From: Effrenium voratum
Lineage: Eukaryota; Sar; Dinophyceae; Suessiales; Symbiodiniaceae
Direction of reading: 5' to 3'
Length of the DNA: 64,000 nt
Assembly: GCA_963377175.1 (NCBI GenBank)
Contig: CAUJNA010001236.1
Location: 879,196-943,195 of the forward strand
The notes beneath the pieces are model-generated. The model made no database searches. It had not been told where the DNA came from and saw nothing but the letters and a program-made list of their open reading frames with translations. Numbering within the stretch: position 1 is the stretch's first letter; every line of letters begins with the position of its first letter. A program made the translations under genes and the position numbers. Positions 44,860 to 57,390 of the stretch are shown here, piece after piece.

Positions 44860-47087
44860 TTAAGTGCGGCGTACTTAAGCGACACGCCCCCCCCCCCCTG
44901 CGCGCCCCAGTACGCAGCGGCGCGCTTATGCACTGGCGGGCGCTTGGCCCTTAAGTACGCCGCACTTGAGGGACACGCCCCCCCCCCCCTGCCCAACCAA
45001 CATGGAATAGCACGATTCACGCAGCGGACCCCCTGCCGTCCTGGGTAGTCGACTCGCGGCTGGTGCCTTGATCAGTTCTGACCTCTTGGGCGTGGCAACT
45101 GAGTCTCAGATTTTGACATTTTGACAAATAGTTTAAGACTCGAGCCGTTAATATTCTGCAAGACCACACTCATGGTAGCTCCTGAGTAATCGTGAATGTT
45201 GATTCGACAAGAGGGAAGGGAGCCATGACAGCCAATGGGAGGGCCCTGCCTTCAGATTGCTGGATCCTAAATGTATCCTAAATGTATACTCTCAGGTATC
45301 ACAAGGAACCCCTAGGTACTTGCATTGTAGACCCCAAAGGTAATGCACTTGGGTAGTGAGACCCCATTCTCATTTTAGACCCTCCTCGGAAAACCGGGGG
45401 TTGTGTTTGGGGGCTGGTACGCCTGAAGCATCTTAGAAGACTGCAATCTAGCAAAGGCTTGTCCATGTTTCATAGAAACAGAGTAGTGTAAACAACCAAT
45501 CTGGCGTGGTTCTTACCATAACATGTGTGGCCAGAAAACCGCCCCCTTGCCGAATTCCTTTTGCTCAACGCGGTGGAGCTCGAATCTTTGGCCCTCGCTG
45601 GGCCATGCTGGGCCTACGTCTTAGGTCGTCTTCCACCAACTGAAGACGCTGACTCTGACACTGCATGCTGCAGGTCTCAGAGACTTAAACATTCTACAGA
45701 AGTACATGAAATCTGAGCAATGCCCGAAAGGTTCAAACATGCTATCAACGAAACTGGGCTCGCAACTGACTAAACGTCTACAGCTTGCAAAGCCAATTGA
45801 CAAACACTTGGACTGGCAGGCATGCCGTGTGACAACAAAGTCTGACATGTCGATCGCTCTGGCGCGAGCTCAGCTGCCAGCACGCCAAATCAGTAGAGCA
45901 TCCTGAGAACTCAAGATGGTCAGCCACTATCTCCCATTCTCCATCAGCTTGAACATGTGGACTGCTCTTACGCGTGCCCCCGAGCAACAGACATTGCAAG
46001 CGTTGGAAGCATCAGGCAGCCACAAAACAACTATCCTCACAGGTAACCGCTGCCAAAAAAACATAGTCCTCGAATCCTCGAAACGTAGCCGACTTTTCAC
46101 GGGGCCGAGCTGCGGCCCGGACTGAAAGCTCCCAAACATGCCGGACTTGGGGCGCCAACACGGTCAAGCAGGACGCACTGGTGTCTTCCTTGAGGCTACG
46201 TGTTTTCACCTTTGTTTTGAAGGAACACATGGGACAACCGACTATAGGAAAACATAGGGAAATCGTGTTCAGTGCTCGAACGATGCAACCCGACACTTAG
46301 CACAGCTCAGGCATCATTGGTCGCTTCTCCCCGAGCAATGAACTTTCCATTCGGCGCCGACCCAGAATCCAGTTCATGGAGCGCTTGTGAAGCTTTCTGA
46401 AACGAAGCAACGTGCAATTTCAGCTGACATGGGTCAGCTTTTCACGATGCCTGATTTTTGCCCCGCGCCCCTTCGCCATGCATCTGGACGCAGTGTCTGG
46501 CATCCCCCGGTTTACTTTGCCCAAACTTGCCGCCATCATGGCCGGCCGCGAAAGATGGATGACCGCGGTGTTCATCCACTCCCAAAGTAAACATGGGTGT
46601 GCCTTGAGAATGGGGGTTCCCAACAAATGGCGGTTCTTTGTTGAGCCCAAAAAGATCCAAAAAGGACACAAAACAAAAAAGACACACCCACAATCACCCA
46701 CGTGCGTGGTGCCTTTGTTTGCCACCAGTGAAAGCTTTGTGCGGCCAGTCTTCGAAGTTGCGCTCGCCAGAAAAACGGGTTCGCCAGGAAATTCAACAGG
46801 AAATCAACTTGTTTTTTCAAACTCCAGGCTGTGAATGGTTGTGAACCATGGCAATTCACGTGGTTCTGACTAGTATCCCTCCGCGTCAAGCCTTGAAACC
46901 CCATCCTCTGGAGTCCCCACAAGGGACGATGCGCAGGACGATGCATGCACTTGAAAAATATTGAAAACATGGCCCTTTTGGTCGAAGTGTGGAAGTCACG
47001 CCTCAAGATGCTTCAAAAGGCATGCCAAAAAAACACATGCCACCCTGGCCCAATCCAAGCCTGCAGGGGCGAGTCCGGAAATAGACC

Positions 47088-47346
47088 GCCTTGCCCGGTC
47101 GCGCAGTCGGGCCCCGACTGTCGGGCCCCATGTCGGGGCTGGTCAGGCAGTCGGGCCCCGACCGGCCGACGACGGTCGGTCCCCCACTGTCAGGGCCCGG
47201 TCGGGGCGTCGGGCCCCGACCGGCCGACGACGGTCGGGCGGCCCGGTCGGGCAGTCGGGCCCCGACCGGCCGACGACGGGCCCCGACTGTCACGGCCCGG
47301 TCGGGGCAGTCGGGCCCCGACCGGCCGAAGACAGTCGGGCCCCGAT
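47088..47346. repeat. GC-rich palindromic minisatellite, right arm array
   Basis: The same GGGCCCGAC/CGGCCGACGACGG units as 42201-42690 but fewer, so array length differs between the two arms. Short relatives lie at 47690-47775 and 47884-47958. Confidence 0.92.
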
Positions 47347-48396
47347 AGCACGGTTTCCAGCAGGAATGGCTTCAGTCTTCTACGCCGGCCTGGATGGTTG
47401 AAAGCCGACTGGCCATGAAGGGGCTGGGGCCCGACCTGCGCAGCCCCGGCGGCAAATTCGTAGGACAAATGCACCATCCCGACCAAAGTCCGCATGTCAC
47501 CAAAGTATGCCTCTGCTCCCCCAACCGCACGCATGAAAGCAATTGAGTGAAAACATGGCCCTTTTGGTCGATCTGTAGAAGTCACGCCTCAAGATGCTTC
47601 AAAAGGCATGCAAAAACATACTACCCTGGTTCCCCAGAGGCAAGTCCGAAAATAGACCGCCTCGTTGGGGCCCAACCGGGCCCACCAATCGCGCAGTCGG
47701 GCCCTGACTGTTGGGGCCTGGTCGGGGCAGTCGGGCCCCGACCAGCCGAAGACGGTCGGGCCCCGATAGCACGGCGACTGTGTTGGCGTCAAAGCGTCAT
47801 TGGCTTTCTAAGGGGGTTGCTTCAGTTTTCTACGCCGGCTTTGATGGTTGAAAGCCGACTGGCCATGACTGTCTCGTCTTGTCGGGGGTGGGGGCCCGAC
47901 CTGGCTATGTCGGGCTCCGATGTGGCGATGTTCCTTTAAGGCCTAATGTCGGGCCCGACTGGCACTGACAAGCCAGATCCGTCTGTTGAGTCAAACTGTC
48001 TTTGGTCGGAGTGATGCATCAAGCTGCCTCATGCGGGGACACATCAAGACCCTTCAGCCCCCAAAACCCTCCCGGACAATTAAGACAAGGTTGTGTCAAC
48101 CTTGAGTCTGTGGCTTGGCCATTTGCTGGCGCTTCCCATGCCTCAACAACTGCCTTCTATAGAAGGGCGGCCTGGAATAGAGGCCCAGCTGGATAGCCCT
48201 ACCCCAACCGAGGTCACAATGCTTGTGGCGATGCCCAAACATCCGAGATTTGCGGCCAAAAAACAAGATTCAACGCCACCATGAAACTCCCCAAGGTTTC
48301 CAAAAGTAACGGGCTTCCCCCAACACAGATGCTTTCTATTTCTCTCCAAATGACAAGGATTTCATCACAAAGGCACCCGCCTTGGATGGAGGCCAG

Positions 48397-48561
48397 CCCT
48401 CCATTCACATCATCCCAGTATTCTTCAATGTAGGCTGCTTGAAAAAAAGGTTCCTCGCAGATTGGCCCTGATGTACTTGACTCCATTGAGTTAAGCTCAC
48501 CCTTCTGTACAAGATCAGAATTGACTGTCCGAAGGGCAGCTTTGACCAGCGCAGGTGGATA
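48397..48561 (-). pseudogene. Copia Pol remnant, right-arm copy
   Basis: Minus-strand mirror of 26234-26400: PPALVKAALRTVNSDLVQKG .. YIEEYWDDVNGG with only a few residue differences. It has the same disruption after VNGG. Confidence 0.4.
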
Positions 48562-51500
48562 CGTGGCGGCCTGTTTGCAAGGATGAAGACTGAAGGGGTC
48601 CTCCAAAATTCTTGGCTGCCAAACCTTGTCGCCTCACAAATCACCAACATGTCGCGGTCCCGTGGAAGAAGCGAGGTTGTCCCGTCTTGCGCGCCAGGAT
48701 CTACTTAAGAAAGGGACCAACAAGGTCTGCTCAAAAAACTAACTAATAGTAACCAATCATATCACGTTGCGGTCCTCCCGAAACACCACCCTCCCCCCAA
48801 TAAAAGCACCCCCCCGGAAGCTCGCAAGCCAAACAAACCGTGCCGGCAAAGGGGCTGTCATGTGTGGCTTGGCATGGGCGTAGTCAGCTTCAATGCCACT
48901 ATTAAACTCCCCAAAGTTTCCAAAAATAACGAGGCCACCCCCCAAATTCACTGCATCTGTTCTTTCTATTTCTTTCCAGATGACAAGGATTTCATCACAA
49001 AGGGACCCGCCTTGGATGGAGGCCAGCCCTCTAGAAGGAACGGAAAACCCCGGACACACCCTGCGCGCCCATCCAGGACGCAAAGACCTGCACCAACTCT
49101 TCGGCGCCACCACCCGGACCTCCTCCTCATCGTCACTGCACACACCCGCCATGGATCGCAGCCAGGCAACCCAGCGAAAGCTAAGCAAAGCCACTTGTGC
49201 TTAAAGGAGGCGTTGGTAAGCGCGTGTGGGCATGACAAGGCGCGTGCCAATGTGCTCTCAAAAGCTCAGTTGCGCGTGCGGGGGTAGGTGTCTGTGGATC
49301 CTGGACCTGGGCTGCGGTTTGGGGCAGGTCGCCACAGTCACCGAAAAGAACATTTGGCACTTTTTGGAAGGACACTGTGGCAGTCAGCGCACAAGAAGTC
49401 AAACCATGCGCAGAAGCGAATGGCACCCCACGTGCGCTAATCCGCGCCTCCTGTAAGCACATACAAGTTGCAAGCAGCACATATCTACGCGCCATGCTGG
49501 TCCCCCGTGCGCTTACCGACGCCTCTCGTAAGCACAAGTCGCTCGCGGCAAAAATCTGAGGAAAGCAATTTTTGGAGCTACACAGATTCGGCGCTCTTCT
49601 CTTCGGTTGCTGATGCTAATTGCTTCCACACATGTCCGCGTGCTTTGCACTTCTACACCGTGAGCCAATTTGATTGTCTGGCTAGTTGCGGATGGTTGGC
49701 CGTGTTGTAGCTGCTTGTGCTGGTTCCTGAACACTTCCCGAGGCAAGCTTGTTTGCAGCAAAGTTGAGTATGGCCTTCCACTTGCTGGGACACGGGGTAT
49801 GTTACATTGTGCTTTGAAGCCCTCAGACCTACATGGACACAGGTGCGAGCAACTATGCGTGTTTTACTACGCTGTTTGCTGACAGGACCACCCCCGCCAC
49901 GCAATCTCTGGTTGCTTTTGCATTTAGAGGTTACACGTGTGCGGGTGGAACCATAGAGAGGGCTGCGTCCCTTTATCAAGATATCGTGTTCGAAGTGGCT
50001 AGGTTCACAAATGCCAAAAATATGTTGTCACAAATGGTGTTGAGATGCTGCTATTGAATCTCGCAGTCCAGTTTGTTTTTTCTGCTCGGTCACTACCCCT
50101 AACATGCATCCTAGCCCTACCAAAGCCCTCATTCTTATGACCCTACTACGACCAAAACCCTGGCTCCTATTGTGGGCGATGGGTCTGTGGTTTTTTGGTT
50201 TAGGCAGAGTCGGAGTTTGGGTGTGAGGCCCAGGGGGGTTTAAGACTCGAGGCCTGAAGGCCCTGGTGGCTCGGATATAGCGGGGCAGGGGGTTTATGTG
50301 GTACCTTTAAGTTGAAGAACCAAGCGCTGCCAAGCCCTCATTCCTATGACCCTACTACGACCAAAGCCCTGACGCCTATTATGGGTCTGTAGTCATGGTA
50401 TAGGGTTTAAGGTTTAGGCTGAGTCGAGGGATTTGGAGATTGAACAAAACACAAAACCAAACACAACCAAACCAGCCAAGAGACAAACATACCAACCAAA
50501 CCAACCAACCAAACCGACAAAAACACCAACAAACATGAAACAGCACAGAGCATGGCCAACAGCCAAACACGCTTTGCGGCCTAAACAGTGAAATTGTTGC
50601 TGGCAACAAAGAAGACAAGATCCCCAGCGGCGAAAAGGGAAGTTCAACCTAAGGCTTTGGGGAAGCCGATGCCCCTTCTACAACTGCGTGTCATTTTGGC
50701 AGTGGGAACCCTAGCACGCCCTCACGAAACCATGTGCCACAATGCCACAAATTACCTTCCCGCAAAAAATGGAAGCAGGGCCTTTTCTAAAAGGAAGGTA
50801 GTCTTCCGAAATGCTTTTTGGACCAAGCAATGGGAGGAAAGTGACAAAAGTTCGACGTTTTTTTGACCATGCTTCTTCTACGCTTGGCCCAAAGCCAGCC
50901 TGCGAGTGACGCGCTCGAAGATCAGCAGCTGCGATAGCAGCTGCTGTCTCCGCACCACTCCGGCTCCGACACTGGCTCCACGCGCACACCAATTCCACAT
51001 GTGCGAGGGCAAGGCTTCATCGCTGGCAACATGCACAGGTTCCGCCAGAAAAAGACAGCCAAAGAAACATCCAGGATATTTGGTTTGGTCCGTAGCTCAT
51101 GTGCCATCAAAGAAAATTGCCAAGCACTTGCAGGCTCCCACCCAACTAAGTTGGAGGAATTTTCGTTCGCACCCATGTCACCTCAAGGCGCACCCCTGCC
51201 TTGAGGCTTTGAGCAGTGGAGTAAGCAGAAAACTTGAAGGGGCACCATCTGTGGAAACCCTGCCAAGCATCACCAAACTAAGTCTAAGTTCGCAGAAGAA
51301 CTTAGAAAATGCCACCGGTGCTTCAGAACCCCTGCCTCGCCTTCGCCGAAGCACTTCGCAGAACCCTCTGTAGAACTTCCAAAAAATATGCAAGTAAAGA
51401 ACCTGCTTCCCAGAACCGTGTTTTGCCGAAGTACTTCGCAGGACCCCTCACCGAAGAAAAACGTGCAGAACGAATGCTGGGAACACAGCGCGCTGTCTCC

Positions 51501-51875
51501 CTTATTTTTCCCCTTCTTTTTGCCTCGAGGGTTCCGCCCATCTACTATTTGGTGCCCAGCTCGCACCAAACCTGGAGTCCTGACACTGTGCAATCTAAAC
51601 CGCAAAAATGCTTGGCTCTTCTTTCAAGCGTTTCGACAAGTTGACTAGCTAAGCACATTTGATTTTCAATATTGACCCCAAATGCTTTATGTGCTGTACG
51701 CACTTACTTTGATTCAAAGGCAATAGTTGTTCAAATTGTCTAAAGCAAGCAAACTGCTCCGGATTGATCAGTTTTGTTCCCTCACATTTCCCTTCCAATC
51801 AACCCCAGAAACAGATTCTCTTGAAAAAGGTACACCTCGCCAAAATTGAGATCCTCCAAACCAAAACCAAGGCCT

Positions 51876-51945
51876 CTAGAATATATATATATATGTATAT
51901 TTATACACATGGTCATGAGTCATGTGTATATATATATATATATGT
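51876..51945 (+). repeat. (TA)n tracts in the right palindrome arm
   Basis: Two TA-rich runs split by a CATGGTCATGAGTCATG palindrome. The counterpart is 22740-22806, with different tract lengths. Confidence 0.9.
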
Positions 51946-52388
51946 TGCGCATTATGTCCAAGAGATCCCAAAGGCCCATTTGCCCGGGCCTACGCACACC
52001 CACGGTCCCCGGCCTGAGGCCGGCGAAAGACAGGCACACCCAAGCTTGGAGCCGAAAGCGGGCGCCTTTTGCCTACCGTCTTGATATGCGGCTTCCTGAC
52101 TTGGCTGGGCCAGCGCCAAGACATAGGCCTGCATTCTGTTTAGCGTATTTACCCAGCACTTCCACACGATGGTGTTTTTGAATTTAAGCGCATTCGCGCA
52201 GACTGGTGAGTTGCAATTGCTTCCCAAATGGACTGGCCGAAGCTGCTTAGCTCTATGCACTCTTTTACGGCAAGCATCCGTCTGATCTCTGGTGGATTCT
52301 GATGGTAGGGTCTAAATTGGCTTCACTAGCAGGGTCTAAAATGATCATGGGACGATTCTAGACCCCTAGCCTTTAAGCCCCCAGGGGT

Positions 52389-53534
52389 ATGTAAATAAAA
52401 TGTTCAGGGTTTGCACACATGTGGGGAACTTCCCTCCCGTCGTAGTTCGAGGCATCTGTTTCCAGTTTGGTGTAGCGGCCCCTTAGAAGTACGGTTGGGG
52501 TAGGGGGTGAGGTGGGTTAGGCGGCCTCTGCAACTGGGCGGGATAGCGCTGGCAGTGTGCACTTGCAGGGGGACAGAGGTTGGAAACCCCCATTTCATAG
52601 GGGACCTAACGTCACCCCTCAGTACGAACGGGGATCCAAACGAGCCAACAGTGTGACCAAGCACACAATGCCAGTCGCTAGCCAAGGCAACACATACGTC
52701 CAACACACCAAACTCACACGCAACCACCTACAACCTAAAAACTCCCATTGCCTATGGAATCCCTAAAAGGGGCGTGGTCCAAGCGGACGGGTCCCTAAGG
52801 CTCCCTAAGACTAAGGAGCCCAGAAAGATGCCTAAGGCAGCCAAACCGTGCTCTCAGCTACCCCGCCCCTTGTACCTACCCGTTTGCGGGATTTCCACAA
52901 CTTGCACACAGGCAGCCGAAATGGGTCTCAGCTACCCAGCCCTACCTACCCTTTCTTCGGGATTCCACAACTTGCGCGCGTTTCACGGGACGTTTCCAGA
53001 GGAGGTCAAAGGCATTCAGTTCATCTTCGAGCCCAAGCCTGAGTCCTTCTCTGCCGGAGCCCAAGCTTCGCGAGAGCGCGTGACTGGAGTGAACCGGCTG
53101 GTTCGCCCTGCAACCCCATGCCCACTCGTTCAATAGAGGCAAGGACCCGGTAAAATCACAGCCAAGCTCAAAGCTCAAAGACATGGATGCCTTCCACGCC
53201 TTTTATGGCGGATGAGTGGGTGCGGCTGCACGACTGGATGCTTGTCCGTTGCGATTACCGTCACCAGCGTCGGAAAGCCCAGTTTGGTTTTCAGTCAATC
53301 CCCGCGGAAAAGTCATCCGCCAAAGCGCTGCCTTGCGAGCACACCTCCATCAGCCGAACCTCAAATGGTGCTCCTGCAAATACCAACAAACAATGGCTTC
53401 AACCATGGTTTCAAAGTTGTGCGAACGGATTTCGCAACCAGCCACATTTTGCCATCCATCCATCAACGCTCCGTTGAAGGCGCCAACCGGTTTGAGGCAC
53501 CTTCCGCGCCAACACTTCCCCGAACCTCACAGAT
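52389..53534. other. Flank of the palindrome; possible weak exons
   Basis: Unique-looking DNA right of the inverted repeat. Two ~55-base direct copies (TCTCAGCTACCC .. GGGATTCCACAACTTGC) lie at 52853-52908 and 52925-52977. The plus-strand stretch 52980-53130 (FPEEVKGIQFIFEPKPESFS) and the stretch around 53270-53340 look partly coding but lack a consistent frame. Confidence 0.35.
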
Positions 53535-53654
53535 CAAACCGAAGCCCTGGCGGCGGCCGAGGCGCTCTACTTGGAGGCGCCGGCCAGGAAAACGGCCTCC
53601 TGCAATGCAGGGGATTATCGTCTCTATGTTTGGGGCCTCAGATTCCGATACTAA
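53535..53654 (+). CDS. Terminal exon of an unidentified plus-strand gene
   Basis: After ACCTCACAG| the frame reads QTEALAAAEALYLEAPARKT, then NAGDYRLYVWGLRFRY, and stops at TAA 53652. Ala/Glu-rich helix followed by an aromatic, basic C terminus. No family recognised. Upstream exons probably lie within 52.98-53.5 kb but could not be joined. Confidence 0.4.
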   Translation, partial: QTEALAAAEALYLEAPARKTASCNAGDYRLYVWGLRFRY

Positions 53655-53864
53655 AAGATTCCGCCTGCACATGGCGGAATGCACATGGCCCATAAGGCCA
53701 TGTTGGAGGTATTGAGTTTGCGCATGGGAGTGATCAAATGCGCAGTTCAAGCAAGGAGGCCACACATGAAATGGCAACCTTTCCAATCATGAGGTGCTTT
53801 TGGTGGAGTGCTTCATGCTTGCCCTTAGTCCACTTGATTCAACTCCCACCGTACATGAGACATC

Positions 53865-55600
53865 AGAGTGTGAATGAGGCAGCTGGTGCCCGGAAGTGAC
53901 TTGCTCGGAGACCTCGGTAGCCTTCTAGTTTATAATGGAACTTAATGCTTGTCTTTTTGGATCCGAAAGATGCGCCAGTTTTTCCCTCACGCTTGTAGGC
54001 GAATGAAGTCAGCTTCAGTGAAAAGAAGTCGCATCCGATGAACTCGCTGGAATACAGCTCGACCCATTGACAACATGGTATCCCTTCTTTGCGCCCTTTG
54101 GAGGTGGCAGAAGATGACCTCCGGAGCCTCCCCTCCAATGGTATTTTTCATGCTCAGGTTGGGGGTGGCGCCATCAACCGCGCCTTCGGTGAGCTGCCCC
54201 TTCGGACGCAAAAGGTGAGCGGAGATGAGGTGTTCATGGGGTTTTGCGCATCATGGGCTTGTCCCTTAGGCTCTTTGGCGGCTTGATTCAAAAGGGACGC
54301 CAACGGGGTGCCATCCGTTGGGGGGAGGGCGGGGGGTTCACCAAATTTGGAGGTAGACCCAAGTGATACGTGCGGCAGTGGGCCTTGGAAGAAAAGAGTT
54401 TGAGAGCCAGTTTATCGATAGGTTGCCCTTTTCCTTGGCCTTCAACTGCTTTGCTGGGTCATGCGTTCCTTCGGCAGGATTTGGCCACACCTGCCATATA
54501 CAACTTTCAAGGCATCGAATGTGCCGAGTTGGGCAGAGACCAGGATCCTGATGATGTTGCACGCCAGTTGGGGCTCGGAGCATGCCACAGATGATTTCAA
54601 GCTGTTGCTTTATTAGACTTCGGCAGCGGTGTGTGCACGTGTGTGTTTATCCGTGGGTTCTGCCTTGAACATTCTGTTCGGTTTGCAGCCAGCTGCTGCA
54701 GGCAAAGGGAGGTTGTTGCTGTTGTTTGCCCTCATCACGGATCAACCGAAAAGAGCCAGTGATCCGTTCGCATGGTTTGACTTGTTCAGTCGTTGGAGAG
54801 GGGCCTTCGCTTCTGAATGCTCCCCGCCGCTTGCGGAGCAGAGGTTGAAGAAGGAGCAGGGATTGGAGTTCGGCAAAATCTGCGAGGACGGTCTAATGCT
54901 GCATCACGCTTCCTTCGGGCCATCAGATGTTTGTCACCAAGGCTATACCACACCTGAAACATGTGTGCTGTAGCATTTTCGCAGCTGCAAAGGAGGCCCG
55001 TTGATTCGCCAGACAGCCTGGCATGCCCTGTGACAGTAGCAATTTGGGACCTGGTTGCATTTTGGCAGCTAAAACAAAATCTCGATGCGCGCTCAATGCG
55101 CCCACAGGGGGGAAAACGCGAGAGGACTACCAGACGCTTCACTTGGACTTGCTGCAGGCAAGCCGCAAGGCCTGGATTCCTCTTGGGGGTACTGCTCATG
55201 TCTCCGCACAAGTTGCTGTAACTCAGCGATGCCTTTATAAGAGTGAATAACAATGACACCATATGACTCCTCAACAGCCACAAAATAATATATGTGACTT
55301 CGCTGTTTCTTCAGCTGTCGTTTTCGAAAGATGCCGTTGAACCGCGGCAGCTCCTGAAAAAATGGTGGGTACTCCTTTGCCGTGCAGGCTGGCCGGAAGC
55401 TGGTGACCGCTGGGGCCTGACTTGTCGACGAAGGGATGCAGGCTTCCATAACCGAGGTGAGGTGGTCATATGCTACAGGTTGAATGTCACATACATGGTT
55501 GTTGTTGGGAAACATTTTACATGTTTGCTTATTGTGGTTTAGGGGGAAAATTCCAAATTGGCTGCTAAAATTTAAGTTGTTGCTCCCCTTCACCGTCAAC
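53865..55600 (-). CDS. Unidentified minus-strand gene, several exons
   Basis: Coding-like pieces in transcript order: about 55460-55100 (ACIPSSTSQAPAVTSFRPAC, KEYPPFFQELPRFNGIFRKR, VIVIHSYKGIAELQQLVRRH); about 54480-54400 (DPAKQLKAKEKGNLSINWLS); about 54210-54110 (NLSMKNTIGGEAPEVIFCHL); about 54075-53865 (WVELYSSEFIGCDFFSLKLT, SFAYKREGKTGASFGSKKTS, KFHYKLEGYRGLR). The last two share a junction near 54080-54110. Splice sites were not fixed base by base. I recognise no domain; the 53.9-54.1 kb part is the most protein-like. Confidence 0.35.
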
Positions 55601-56135
55601 CAAGTATAGATAGACTATGTGGCGAGACAATCATTCAACTCCTGCTGGAAGTGGCACTCTGGGTTCGAGGGTCGGAGTTTGCTGAGCCACAAGGCTGCTG
55701 GACGCACAGCCTCAAACGCCCGAGGCCAAGGATTTGCCCGAGGCAGCTGCGCTGCTGCCAGGGCCTCAGAGGTTTGAGTGGCAACTTGGCCCCGAGGAGG
55801 GATTGTGCTGTGTCAGCATCCAGGCCCAAACGATGATTCGTCAGTGGGCAATTCCTCGGTTCGATGTGGCCCATCAAGCTGCACGGTGCAGTTGGCCGCC
55901 TCAACAGGCCTAGCGTCCAGCTGCATGCGTCCTTTGGCCGTGCAGCCGACGCCGGTGAGCCCAGACCGTAAGTGACGAGTTCACATTGCCCCCCAAGTCC
56001 AAGAGGAAGCTTCGCATTGCGAGCACCGAGGTTCGTTGGGCATCCCCACCCCCCCTGAAAAAAAGGAATGGGGGCAGGAGGGTGATCATCCCCTGGACTT
56101 CCATTTGTGGTTCCATTTCCTTTTTTTGAAGATAA

Positions 56136-56447
56136 ATGGATTTGGGGGACCCCCCGCCCCCCTCGCCCTTACGGCATAGTTGGAGTCACTTCAGATTTCG
56201 TGTTGCAAAGGATTTTGCCGTCTCGATCTTCGGGCTTACACAGGCCGAAGGTCGCAGGTCCTGTGCGCTCGAAACAAAGGAGGCGGACAATGAGCTAAAT
56301 GAGATCGGTCTCGAGGTCTCAGGCATTTTGCCGGAATACGCTGGAAGTAGTCGCTTCCAAAAAGAAGGCCTCAAAGTTGCCTTGTTTGAGGTTTCGCAAG
56401 CTTCGAGGGGTTGCGCGCGAAACCTGCAAACTAAAGTCCGCGGATGA
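56136..56447 (+). CDS. Possible small protein or exon, unidentified
   Basis: A 103-codon frame with FRFRVAKDFAVSIFGLTQAE, KEADNELNEIGLEVSGILPE and FQKEGLKVALFEVSQASRG. The first ~20 codons (Pro-rich) look non-coding, so the exon may start near 56190. The opposite strand is also open. No motif. Confidence 0.3.
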   Translation: MDLGDPPPPSPLRHSWSHFRFRVAKDFAVSIFGLTQAEGRRSCALETKEADNELNEIGLEVSGILPEYAGSSRFQKEGLKVALFEVSQASRGCARNLQTKVRG

Positions 56448-56974
56448 ATGTTGGATCTTTTTGCAGTCGGTCCACTTCTTAAGCGTCCTTAAGTTTGCAC
56501 TGTCATCCAGGTGCACAGGACCACGGCTTTTGCATACTGGAGCGCATCAAACATTTATATAGTGGTATCCCTGCATTGACATTCGACCAGTTAGCATTGC
56601 GATGAGCAGCGCCTACGCTCTCGCTTGCGGCGTTGAGGCTTCGCTAAAGAGTGTAGCGAGCCTGAAGCACGGTGTTTGGCTCGTGGCCAAGGTCCTTCCA
56701 GAAGAAATGGAAGGTGACCAAGGCCTGGGGGGACCGGTTTCCCCCCACTCTCAAGTACCTATTCCAGGACCTCTAAGCGAGAAACCCATGGCCCATGAAC
56801 CTTCATGCCATGGAACCTAAGGGAAGTCCAATGGAAACCCATGGCCCATGGCCGTGGATGGGTGCATCAGTGACGTCAGTGTTCCCTGCCAGGCGTGAAG
56901 GACTTGGGCGGTGCTACAGGCTGGAAAAAACGACCTGTGGGCACCTCACAAGTGGGGCACCGCTTCGTTTGGGC

Positions 56975-57073
56975 ATGGGTCAAAATTAAACCACCAGGGG
57001 ACCGCAGGTTTTAGTCCATGTTTCCATTTACCAGGATTCCATTTTGGGTACATATTTTTGACCCACAGCCATT
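56975..57073. repeat. ~100-bp TIR-like dispersed element
   Basis: Begins ATGGGTCAAAATTAAACC and ends TTTTTGACCCACAGCC, so GGGTCAAAA is inverted at both ends. Its left half is repeated at 20143-20190. The right-end motif occurs at 18367 and 3575. It may be a MITE or an introner-like unit. Confidence 0.45.
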
Positions 57074-57390
57074 TGGGGTTGTACATTTGAAGAGGGGGCG
57101 TGTACTGCTTTCGTATTGGGCCGGGCCGGTCTTTTTCACAAAATATGCAAACCCACGCAAAAGTTGCCAATCGGCTGCTTTGCACCAGAGTAATTTATAT
57201 TTGCATCTCGGACGCGTCAAAAGCAAGATAAATATGTGGCCTCAGACTAAGCCAGAAAGCTATCTTTACTGTTTGCTGGTTCCTTTGTCAATGCGGGTCA
57301 ATCGCCCGTTGCGCGCCCTAAGCACTTCCACGAGCGAAGCTGGCTTCCACTTTGGCGAGCAAGGACCTTGAAGGGGCCTGAGAGGATGTC

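Larger units (their letters stand above)
44803..52388. repeat. Giant inverted repeat, right arm (uninterrupted)
   Basis: Inverted copy of the left arm (22292-27259 plus 41942-44802) without the 14.7-kb insertion. Junction evidence is near 47550, where sequence equivalent to 27259 and 41942 is contiguous. Homology ends at CCAGGGGT (52381-52388), matching ACCCCTGTGG at 22292. It holds a tandem duplication (about 46965-47420 and 47555-47870) related to the GC minisatellite region. No gene is supported apart from the copia remnant. Confidence 0.93.

Noticed and set aside
22292..52388. Palindrome as a sequencing or assembly foldback artefact
   Set aside because: Arms have diverged by substitutions, indels and a 14.7-kb insertion with target duplication, which a foldback read would not produce; still needs spanning reads.
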